DNA of 64,000 nt from Panulirus ornatus (lineage: Eukaryota; Arthropoda; Malacostraca; Decapoda; Palinuridae). The translations under genes were made by a program, and so were the position numbers. The notes beneath the pieces were generated by a model. That model was not told where the DNA came from. It saw only the letters and a program-made list of their open reading frames with translations, and did no database searches. The stretch is taken from assembly GCF_036320965.1 (NCBI RefSeq), contig NC_092289.1, positions 19,679,278 through 19,743,277 of the forward strand. The letters run 5' to 3'. Within the stretch, counting starts at the first letter, position 1. Every line of letters begins with the position of its first letter. Positions 27,301 to 40,200 of the stretch are shown in pieces.

Positions 27301-29047
27301 TGATTACAGGAAAACTAAATTTGTTATAGCTTAATTACCCAGATGGACTTAAAACTTTTGCTTAGTCAGACATGACACTGATAAAATCATTACAATGTGG
27401 TGACTTAAGTATAATAAAATATAAAAAAATGCAATATGTATACGTGTATATATATATAATTTTACTTATATATTATACTTTGTTGCTGTCTCCTGCGTTA
27501 GTGGGGTAGCGTAAGGAAACAGTCGAAAGAATGGCCCAACCCACCCACATACACATGTATATACATACACGCCCACACACGCACATATACATACATATAC
27601 ATACACAAACATATACATATATACACAAGTACATATTCATACTTGCTGCCTTCATCCATTCCCGTTGCCACCCCGCCACACATGAAATGGCACCCTCTCC
27701 CCCTACGCAAGGTAGCACTAGGAAAAGACAACAAAGGCCACATTCATTCACACTCAGTCTCTAGCTGTCATGTGTAATGCACTGAAACCACAGCTCCCTT
27801 TCCACATCCATGCCCCACAAAACTTTCTATGGTTTACCCCACATGCTTCACATGCCCTGGTTCAATTCAGTGACAGCACATGGACCCCAGTATACCAAAT
27901 CGTTCCAATTCACTTCATTCCTTGCACGCCTTTCATCCTCCTGTATGTTCAGGTCCCAATCGCTCAAAATCTTTTTCACTCCATCCTTCCACCTCCAATT
28001 TGGTCTCCCACTTCTTGCTCCCGCCACCTCTGACACATTTATCCTCTTTGTCAATCTTTCCTCACTCATCCTCTCCATGTGACCAAAGCATTTCAATACA
28101 CCCTCTTCTGCTCTCTCAAACACTCTTTCTATTACCCTTTCATTACTAACTCGATCAAACCACCTCACACCACATATTGTCCTCAAACATCTCATTTCCA
28201 ACACATCCACCCTCCTCCGCACAACCCTACCTATAGCCCACACCTCGCAACCATATTGTTGGGACCACTATTCCTTCAAGCATACCCATTTTTGCTTTCC
28301 AAGATAACATTCTGGCCTTCCACACATTCTTCAACATTCCCAAAACCTTTGCCCCCTCCCCCACCCTGTGACTCACTTCTGCTTCCATGGTTCCATCTGC
28401 TGCTAAATCCACTCCCAGATATCTAAAACACTTCACCTCCTCAAGTTTTTCTCCATTCAAACTTACCTCCCAATTGACTTGTCCCTCAACCCTACTGAAT
28501 CTAATAACCTTGCTCTTTTCCACATTTACTCTCAGCTTTCTTCTTTCACACACTTTACCAAACTCAGTCACCAGCTTCTGCAGTTTCTCACCCAAATCAG
28601 GCATCAGCACTGTATCACCAGCAAACAGCAACTGACTCACTTCCTAAGTCCTCTCATCCACAACAGACTGCATACTTGCCCCTCTCCAAAACTCCTGCAT
28701 TCACCTCCTAACAACTCCATCCATAAACAAATTAAACAACCAGAGACATCATGCACCCCTGCTGCAAACTGATATAAGTATTTCTCACATACATCCTTCA
28801 AAGCAAACACCTAATCCACACATCCTCTACCACTTCCGAAACCACACTGCTCTTCCCCAATCTGATGCTCTGTACATGTCTTCACCCTCTCAATCAATAC
28901 CCTCTGATATAAATTTCCAGGAATACTCAACAAACTTATACCCCTGTAATTTGAACACTCACCTTTATCCCCTTTGCCTTTGTACAATGGCACTATGCGT
29001 GCATTCTGCCAATCCTCAGGCACTTCACCATGAACCATACATACATT

Positions 29048-29128
<81 letters not shown>

Positions 29129-32100
29129 CATATTTTCATTATATCATACTTAATCGCTGTCTCCTATGTCAGCAAGGTAGAGCAAGGAAAGAGACGAGGA
29201 ATGACCCTACCCACCATGTACACATGTATACACATAAACGCCCACACACACACATATACATGCACAGACATATACATATTTTCACACGCACATATTCAAA
29301 CTTGCTGCCTTCATCCATTCCCGTTGCCATCCCACATATGAAATAGCATCCCCAACCCTCCAGCGAGGTAGCACCAGGAAAAGACAAAAAAGGCTGCACT
29401 CCTTCACACTCTCTGGCTGTCATATGTGATGCACCAAAATCACAGCTCCCTTTCCACATCTAGGCCCCACAGACCTTTCCATGATTTACCCACATGCTTC
29501 ACATGCCCTGGCTCATTCCACTGACAACACGTCAACCCCGGTTTACCACATCGTTCCAATCAACTCTATTCCTAGCACACCTTTCACCCTCCTGTATGTT
29601 CAAGCCCCAATCACTCAAAATCTTTTTCACTTCATCCTTTCACCACCTCCTACTTCTCTTTGTTCCCTCCACCTCTGACACATATATCCTCTTTGTCAAT
29701 CAATATAAATTCATCACTGCAAACTTTTTGGTAATGCAGAGCATTTATTTAACTCATCATTCTGATAAGTAAAAGAGGCTGGTACAATATTAAAACCTTA
29801 AAAGTCACCTAAAGACCTAAAAACAATTTTTGTGAATTTTCAAAGAATTCAATGCATAGAGCATTGCATTCAGTGTGCAGTGCAGTTTCCTGGATGATGC
29901 ATGCTGTGTTATCTGTGACCGAGCATTGAAGTCAAAATGATACCGAGTTCATCATCACTCATGCTAGAGATATAAGAAACAGAACATTTAATTCTAACCT
30001 TTAGCACTAACTACCTTAAAATTCAACATGAATGAACTTCTAAATTCTATAATCAGATAAACATAGTTCTCTCATTCATACCTTTAGGAGTCTATATATA
30101 ATTTTTGCTATGTTGCGATGATGCACAAATATTAGTCCACACACAGAGTCTGGATCCTCAGGATTGTGGACTTTCACCTTCTCCTTCACATCATCTCGTC
30201 GTTTACGCCCCTTGCCACCACCAGGAAGGAGCAATGCCAAGGTGTCAGCCATAGCTGCTGCTTCTGATGATGCTAAAGGAACAGATGACCCACTGCCATC
30301 TGTTTCATTGCTTGAATTCAGGCCATTACAAGAGTTGTTTGGGAGGTTTGTTACACCTGTTGTGGTTGCCTTTGGTTCTGGAGTAAATTTAGAAGAGTCT
30401 GACAACAAAACACAGTTTACTTGTGAGTTATTTGAAAAATCAATTGGAACAACACTTTCCTCAACCCTCACTTCACTGTCAGAACTTGTGATATTGACAT
30501 GAGTAGCAACAGCAGTAACTGCCTCACAAGGCAGCTCGGAGGTAGCAAGGGGAGCAGAGGTTTCAGTGATGGAATCTTTTTCTTGACAAGCTTCCATGCA
30601 AAACTGGTTTTGTACTGAGTCACAGCTTTTATTACCTGCCTTTGCTACACATTCTCTATCACTTGCGCATTTACATTTTGACTTAAGCTTATGTTGATCA
30701 ATCTGTCCATTCAGTTTGCTTTCAATATTCCTCTGTGTGGTTCTAGGAGATGGCAACCCATTGTCGCTGTCATGCGTGAATCCATTGCATAGAATTGTAT
30801 TTCTAATATTTTGTTTCATAGCACTATCTTTCTGTTCACTTTTGGCACTCAGAGTTCCATTACGTTGATCACAGCTTGTTAAGATTCCTAGTTCACAGCC
30901 ATCAATATATGATGATTCCTTAATATTAAGCCTACATAAATCGTCTTCTAGAACTGACCCATCTTCAGTTTCCTTATGTACTACTGCTTCACATATATTG
31001 CAACAGGTTTGTGTAGTATCAGGATGAGTTTGTACTGTACTTTGCATACCATCTATAAACACACTGTTCCCTTTCTGTACATGTTGATCTTCTACTTCCT
31101 TAATACCATTTTGAAAATGAACACACCTGGTATTTCCTTTGTCAAAGTCATTTGTGATACTTTCTTCCAATGATTCTGAAAGAGGTACCTTGCATTCAGC
31201 ATAATCTATTCCATTAGGATAACACCCTAAATCATTTGTATATGATTCAGACACAGCCTTGATTGTACATTCTGGTGATAAATTTGAGACAAGTTCACAG
31301 GATTCTCTGTCAGCTGAAGTATCATCACTTTTGCTCATATCTTCACTAACTGAATTACATACAACATTACAGAGGGATTTATCACACACTTTCATCTCCT
31401 TAACAGCCCTTCGTTCAGGTAATCCCAATAAAATATCAGAGTTATTAGCAGCAGAACCTGAAAAATCAGCAGTCAATTCACCACAAGATATGTGTGCACT
31501 CTCACTTAAGATGCAATTATGTAACTGAGTATCTGTAACAAATGACTTAGGAACTGTCGTACTTAGATATTCACTCTCTAATTTTGTATCAGCTTTAACA
31601 TTTTCAAAACTGCTTCCAAAATCAGTACCATGAGAATTTTCAATAGTTGGTTCATCACTCAGTTCTTCTGAAGTTAATCCAAGAGTAGAATCTTCAGTTT
31701 TTTCTATTGGTATGCTGCAGTTTTGTTCCTGATTTATGGTTACATCCAAGTCTACCGGTGCATCTAATGAGGGATTAATTGGCAAGTTAGATTTCCCTTC
31801 CACAATCTGATTTTGTAATTCCTCCCCAATTTCCACTGAAGCCTGCAGAGCTATTTCATTCACTTCAAGTACAGTTTCATATTTTCCAGCTTCTAATCCT
31901 TCAAATATAGTTTCAGCTTTGGTAATTTCAGTATTTTCCAATTTATCTCTCCTTTTGCGTGGATCTACAAAATTGAGTGGCCGCACCTGACGAAGGATTT
32001 CAACTAACCGTAGGACTTTTGGAGTTGAAAACTTTAAGATCTGATCCAATTCTGAGTACTTATCAAATGCTTGTTCTACTACAGCCCTGCAAAGAAAGAA

Positions 32101-34185
32101 AAATTGGTTCAAAAAAATCTCTTCAAAAGAACAAATTAGATAAGGATGTACTATATTTAGCAGCATTTAAGACACTCTGCTGTATCACATGTACCCCTAA
32201 ATTGGTAAAAAATAACTTTGGAAAATATACACCATTTCTCAATAAATGGAACATATTTCAAACAAAAAGATGTGTTTTACTATTATTTGACATATACAGA
32301 ACATATAGTATTTGTTCTACATTAATGGCATAAATTTAAAAAAAATGTACTGTTCTTTTATTCATACAACAATCAACTGTAAAAAATTAACCAAACCATT
32401 CTTGGATTTAAAAAAGAAAAAAAATTATTTATTGCCAACATGAAAACAGAGAAGGGGGTCAAGTGAGGATATTCCCTCTAAGACTCAGTCCTCTGTTATT
32501 AACACTACCTTGCTAATGTAGGAAATGTAGGAAATATGTATAAAAAAAAATCAAAATGTACAGGAGCTCTTCAATAAATGTATTATATGTATACCAAGAA
32601 AGTGTTACTCTGAGAGAAACTTCTTTATATAAACTCAATTTGACTGTAGACAATGTTATACAAATGCTACTGAAGTATATTTCTACATATATTTTCTCAT
32701 ATATGCTGTGTGTTGCTTAAGTACACTATAGATTATAATATAATAAATAAATCACTTCATATTTACCAACAAGACTCTATCTACCAAAATATTACATTAA
32801 AATATCCAGTTTCAAGTCAATATTAGTAGAGTGGAAGAGAGCGTGGGAGGACTGCAGCACCATATTTCATACAATTACATTAAATCCAGATGCAAAGACA
32901 GGCGAATGCTAAGTGAACGCCACAACATTTGTACATGTAGGTTATTCATAAAATTTACCATTGTAATGTATGTCTACTACAGAAAGTATAAGTTTATTAT
33001 CTCTTAACTCATAAATTTCATTTTCCAGAAGGATAATTTACAAGAAAAATTCTAGCAACAATGAGCACAGGGCACTTTGGGTATTACAAATCAAAACAAA
33101 CAGTCTGTGCAAATGCCTATTTGTACTGCATGGGGAGCCAGGTTTTAAATGATTCATATAAAAACATTGTATCTGTAATGAATCTCTTAGTGTGAACATA
33201 TAAACATATATTTCTTTTTTTTTCTTTTTCTTTCATACTATTCGCCATTTCCCGCATTAGTGAGGTAGCGTTAAGAAAAGAGGACTGGGTCTTTGAGGGA
33301 ATATCCTCACCTGACCACCTTCTTTGTTCCTTCTTTTGGAAAATTGAAAAAAAAAAGGGAGGGGAGGAATTCCAGTTGCCCGCTCCCTTCCCTTTTAGTT
33401 GCCTTCTACGACACTCAGGGAATACGTGGGAAGTATTCTTTTTCCCCTATCCCCAGGGATAATATATGTGGTAATAAAAAGAATGTGGGTGACAGAGCAG
33501 AAGAGGGTATGTTGAAATGGTTTGGTCACATGGAGAGAATGAGTGAGGAAAGATTGACAAAGAGGATATATGTGTCAGAGGTGGAGGGAACGAGAAGTGG
33601 GAGACCAAATTGGAGGTGGAAAGATGGAGTGAAAAAGATTTTGAGTGATCAGGGCCTGAACATGCAGGAGGGTGAAAGGCGTGCAAGGAACAGAGTGAAT
33701 TGGAACGATGTGGTATACCAGGGTCGACGTGCTGTCAATGGATTGAACCAGGTATGTGAAGTGTCTAGGGTAAACCATGGAAAGTTCTGTGGGGCCTGGA
33801 TGTGGAAAGGGAGCTGTGGTTTCGTTGCATTATTACATGACAGCTAGAGACTGAGTGTGAACAAATGGGGCCTTTGTTGTCTTTTCCCAGCACTACCTCG
33901 CACACATGAGGGGGGGAGGGGGTTGTTATTTCATGTGTGGCGAGGTGGCAATGGGAATGAATAAAGGCAGATAGTATGAATTATGTATATGTGTATATAT
34001 GTACATGTCTGTGTGTATATATATGTATACATTGAGATGTATAGGTATGTATTTTTGCGTGTGTGGACGTTTATGTATACACATGTGTATGTGGGTGGGT
34101 TGGGCCATTCTTTCGTCTGTTTCTTTGCGCTACCTCACTAACGTGGGAGACAGTGACAAAGCAAAATGAAAAATAAAATAATAAT

Positions 34186-34243
<58 letters not shown>

Positions 34244-37200
34244 TTCTTTCTTTTAAACTATTCGCCATTTCCCGCGTTAGCGAGGTAGCGTTAAGAACAG
34301 AGGACTGGGCCTTTGTGGAATATCCTCACCTGGCCCCCCTCTGTTCCTTCTTTTGGAAAATTAAAAAAAAAAAACGAGAGGGGAGGATTTCCAGCCTCCC
34401 GCCCCCTCCCCTTTTAGTCACCTTCTACGACACGCAGGGAATACGTGGGAAGTATTCTTAATCCCCTATCCCCAGGGATAATATATATATATATAAAGTA
34501 TAAAAATTAAATATATCTTTTTTCTTTCTCTCTTTTTCTCATACTTGCTCATTGCTTCCTGCATTAGCGAAGTAGCACAGAAACACACAAAGAAAGGCAT
34601 CATTTGCTCACATCTGCTCTTTACATGTCATGTGTAAAACACCAATCAAGCCCTACAGACCTTTCCATGGTTTTCCCCACTGTTACATACGCCCTAGTTC
34701 AGTCCAAGAATAACATGTTGCCCCTCTATACCACAACACTCCAATTCACCCTATCCTGTGTACACCTTTCAACCCCATGCATGTTCAGGCTCCAACCACT
34801 CAAAATCTTATTATTACCACACCTTTCTCTTATAATTTAATTAATTACTTGATCAAACCACGTCACACCAAATACTGTCCTCAAACATCTTCCAATACAT
34901 TAACCCTCCTCTACAATTACTCATCTATAGGCCATGCCTTGCAACCATACAACATTCTTGGGACTACTATTCTTTCAAATACACCCATTTTTGCCCTCCC
35001 TGACAGCAACCTCTCTTTCCACAAATTCCTCAAGATTTTCTTCAGTGAAAATTTTTCCTCGAAGGCCCAATCCTTTGTTCCTGATGCTAATTTACTAACA
35101 CAAGAAAACAGCGAACAAGGATGAAGCTACAGAGAAGGGGGAAGAATGGAAAGACAGCTTAGGGCCTGAACATGCAGGAGGATGAGGCATGCAAAGGACA
35201 GCGCACACTGGAGTGATGTGGCATACAGGGGACGACTTGCTATATATGGACTTAAACAAGGCGTATGAAGAAGTAAGGTGATACCATGGAAACATCTATG
35301 AGGCCTGGTTGTGGACAGAAGGCTTTGGTTTTGGTGCATCATACATGAGAGCTAGAGAGTGGATGTAGGTGAATGAAGCCATTTCTTTGTTTCTGAGGCT
35401 ACTTCAATAAAGTGAGAAATGGTAAATGAGTATGAAAAAAATATGTATGTATATTCACACAAAACATCAAAAGTCTAGATTATTGAAAATTACCCAAACA
35501 CATAACCAACTAAATTAGTTCCCAGCTGAATGAGAAGGAACTGGCTTCTGAGCAGGATACTGATTGACAGTATAAATAAGACATCATTGAATAGGATTGA
35601 ACAGACTGAAAAGGCTAGCTTGAATCAGCCATGCCATATTCATTTGTCAAGTGATATAAAAGTATACACTACATTCACTACAAACCACAAATAAAACAAG
35701 AGTGTGACAACTACCTATGATCTTAAAACCATATGGATCACATAGTCATCTGTGACGAAAGCCTTGATTCATTTGGAGTATACTCATCTTTGAGCTTTGT
35801 TACAAACAAGTCAAAATCTATTATGTCTTACATATAATGCAACAGAGATATAAACAGACTGATAGACAGATAAAAAGATAGATAGATAATGTTCAAGAAA
35901 AACTAAATTTTTCACAAATGTAAAAAATAAAACAAAACTTAATATTCTTGAAAAGTCCCAAAGTAGGGGTATGCATAATGAATGGGGCTGCTGCAGTCAA
36001 TGGATCAAGTGAATTTTCTATTAAAAACATTTTCAAGGAATGTAACCCCATCTAAAGTGGGGAACAGCTGCATTGTCTTCTACATAAGTATGGTTTTAAT
36101 CATATAACCCTAATATAGCCCCTTTACAGAACTCCTGTAGCTCAAAGGCAAAGGTAGTACTATTCTATACTGCGAAGTTTCTTGACAAGACCGTACTCAT
36201 TTCTGCCTAATGACAATGATACAATCTAACTGAAGATGAAAAAGAAAGAATGTAAGAACATTCTTAGCATACCTGATTCGTGCCATTACAGTGAAGATCA
36301 TGCAGAGCAGGAGGTAGTGACGATCATATGCTGTTTTCTTCTTCAACTTTTCCACCTCAACTAAGGCATATAAAGCTGCTCTATCAGCACACCAAAGCCC
36401 TGAGAGAAACGAAAGTTATACATTTAATGCAATACTAATCATGGAGAGAGGGTGGAGGTGATGAATCTTCCCACAGCAAGTAAAAGGTTTAGCTCTTTTA
36501 TCTTTTATTTTTTTCTTTTTTTGCTTTGTCACTGTCTCCCACGTTTGCGAGGTAGAGCAAGGAAACAGACGAAAGAAATGGCCCAACCCACCCCCATACA
36601 CATGTATATACATACGTCCACACACGCAAATATACATACCTACACAGCTTTCCATGGTTTACCCCAGACGCTTCACATGCCCTGATTCAATCCACTGACA
36701 GCACGTCAACCCCGGTATACCACATCGATCCAATTCACTCTATTCCTTGCCCTCCTTTCACCCTCCTGCATGTTCAGGCCCCGATCACACAAAATCTTTT
36801 TCACTCCATCTTTCCACCTCCAATTTGGTCTCCTACTTCTCCTCGTTCCCTCCACCTCCGACACATATATCCTCTTGGTCAATCTTTCCTCACTCATTCT
36901 CTCCATGTGCCCAAACCATTTCAAAACACCCTCTTCTGCTCTCTCAACCACGCTCTTTTTATTTCCACACATCTCTCTTACCCTTACGTTACTCACTCGA
37001 TCAAACCACCTCACACCACACACTGTCCTCAAACATCTCATTTCCAACACATCCATCCTCCTGCGCACAACTCTATCCATAACCCACGCCTCGCAACCAT
37101 ACAACATTGTTGGAACCACTATTCCTTCAAACATACCCATTTTTGCTTTCCGAGATAATGTTCTCAACTTCCACACATTCTTCAAGGCTCCCAGGATTTT

Positions 37201-40200
37201 CGCCCCCTCCCCCACCCTATGATCCACTTCCGCTTCCATGGTTCCATCCGCTGCCAGATCCACTCCCAGATATCTAAAACACTTTACTTCCTCCAGTTTT
37301 TCTCCATTCAAACTTACCTCCCAATTGACTTGACCCTCAACCCTACTGTACCTAATAACCTTGCTCTTATTCACATTTACTCTTAACTTTCTTCTTTCAC
37401 ACACTTTACCAAACTCAGTCACCAGCTTCTGCAGTTTCTCACATGAATCAGACACCAGCGCTGTATCATCAGCAAACAACAACTGACTCACTTCCCAAGC
37501 TCTCTCATCCCCAACAGACTTCATACTTGCCCCTCTTTCCAAAACTCTTGCATTCACCTCCCTAACAACCCCATCCATAAACAAATTAAACAACCATGGA
37601 GTCATCACACACCCCTGCAGCAAACCTACATTCACTGAGAACCAATCACTTTCCTCTCTTCCTACACGTACACATGCCTTACATCCTCGATAAAAACTTT
37701 TCACTGCTTCTAACAACTTGCCTCCCACACCATATATTCTTAATACCTTCCACAGAGCATCTCTATCAACTCTATCATATGCCTTCTCCAGATCCATAAA
37801 TGCTACATACAAATCCATTTGCTTTTCTAAGTATTTCTCGCATACATTCTTCAAAGCAAACACCTGATCCACACATCCTCTACCACTTCTGAAACCACAC
37901 TGCTCTTCCCCAATCTGATGCTCTGTACATGCCTTCACCCACTCAATCAATACCCTCCCATATAATTTACCAGGAATACTCAACAAACTTATACCTCTGT
38001 AATTTGAGCACTCACTCTTATCCCCTTTGCCTTTGTACAATGGCACTATGCACGCATTCTGCCAATCCTCAGGCACCTCACCATGAGTCATAAATACATC
38101 AAATAACCTTACCAACCAGTCAATAATACAGTCACCCCCTTTTTTAATAAATTCCACTGCAATACCATCCAAACCTGCTGCCTTGCCGGCTTTCATCTTC
38201 CGCAAAGCTTTTACTACCTCTTCTCTGTTTACCAAATCATTTTCCCTAACCCTCTCACTTTGCACACCACCTCGACCAAAACACCCTATATCTGCCACTC
38301 TATCATCAAACACATTCAACAAACCTTCAAAATACTCACTCCATCTCCTTCTCACATCACCACTACTTGTTATCACCTCCCCATTTGCGCCCTTCTCTGA
38401 AGTTCCCATTTGCTCCCTTGTCTTATGCACTTTATTTAACTCCTTCCAGAACATCTTTTTACTCTCCCTAAAATTTAATGATACTCTCTCACCCCAACTC
38501 TCATTTGCCCTCTTTTTCACCTCTTGCACCTTTCTCTTGACCTCCTGTCTCTTTCTTTTATACATCTCCCACTCATTTGCATTTTTTCCCTGCAAAAATC
38601 GTCCAAATGCCTCTCTCTTCTCTTTCACTAATACTCTTACTTCTTCATCCCACCACTCACTACCCTTTCTAATCAACCCACCTCCCACTCTTCTCATGCC
38701 ACAAGCATCTTTTGCGCAATCCATCACTGATACCCTAAATACATCCCATTCCTCCCCCACTCACCTTACTTCCATTGTTCTCACCTTTTTCCATTCTGTA
38801 CTCAGTCTCTCCTGGTACTTCCTCACACAAGTCTCATTCCCAAGCTCACTTACTCTCACCACCCTCTTCACCCCAACATTCACTCTTCTTTTCTGAAAAC
38901 CCATACAAATCTTCACCTTAGCCTCCACAAGATAATGATCAGACATCCCTCCAGTTGCACCTCTCAGCACATTAACATCCAAAAGTCTCTCTTTCGCACG
39001 CCTGTCAATTAACACGTAATCAAATAACGCTCTCTGGCCATCTCTCCTACTTACATACATATACTTATGTATATGAGCAATTATAAATATTCATAATCAA
39101 AACTTCATACTTTCATTCTCTAATACATGAACAGTATACTTTATCCTACAACAAGGCATTAAGTTATAGCTAGTCTATACGCATTATGATAAAACAATCA
39201 TGTGAAATCTTGAATATCAAAAATGGTTGGTGTTTTCCATAACCTAAATCTATAGTGTCAAACATCTCCATTTAAGATTCTATTAATCAATTATAGACTG
39301 CCTCCACATCACCTGAACCTTACCTGTGTTTCATCAGATTCTCTTTACCTTCTCATACAACTTCTTAAAGTTAAGCTTAATTCTTTCACTCCACAACTTT
39401 TCTGCATTCATCTTCCATTTCTTTTCCTTCACACTAACATACTATACCACATTCATTAAAAAGCTAACCTACATTCTACCATCAAATAATCCAACAATCC
39501 ACTCATTGATCCTCTTCTAGCTAACTGCACTTCTGGCACACTACTTACAGCATTCTCCTTTTAATCCATGAATAACTATAATCATATAGTTACCTAAATT
39601 ATTGAGCACATCCAGGAAGTCCATCAGGATTTGCCTTGGTTCATTATTGGGGTCAGGTAATCCATCACAAAATTCCTTATACTCTGGCCCATAAACTTCC
39701 ACAAGATCATAGCGATGGTCATCAAGAAATCCAAGGGCATCTGAAACTAAACGACGTACTTCCAGCTCTACCTCCAACCGTTCATCCGGAGAAGGATCAC
39801 GACACATCACAATTTTCTCAACTGGCTTATTTACATACCTATGACAAGAGACAAACAGAACTCACATAAAAACATCTTTATACATGGTGCTTAATTCATT
39901 TCTGCACAAGACTTATGAATGAGGCTATGTCAAAAACCTCAACATCTTAAAATGAACAAGAAATTATCATAAAAATTCCTAAATTATAATTTCAGACGTG
40001 ATGAACAGTACAGCTTATGTCAGAAGAAAGGAGGAGGTATTGAAACATTCTTCATTTGGCTGGTATCCATACTGAAAATACAAGAGATAGCAGCCAGTCA
40101 AGAGCCATAGGTCGACGCATTAGTGACTGGGATAAAAAGAGACAAACCAGAACAGCAGTTGCTGAAATAATACCTAGAGAACAAAGAGATGGCAGCAACA

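Noticed and set aside
36747..37222. Open frames of 80-225 residues opposite the LINE A RT, rich in Pro, His, Ser and Thr (also at 5326, 23619, 38183, 48578)
   Set aside because: They are exact antisense shadows of the RT frame, recur wherever LINE A occurs, and show no independent start context or homology.
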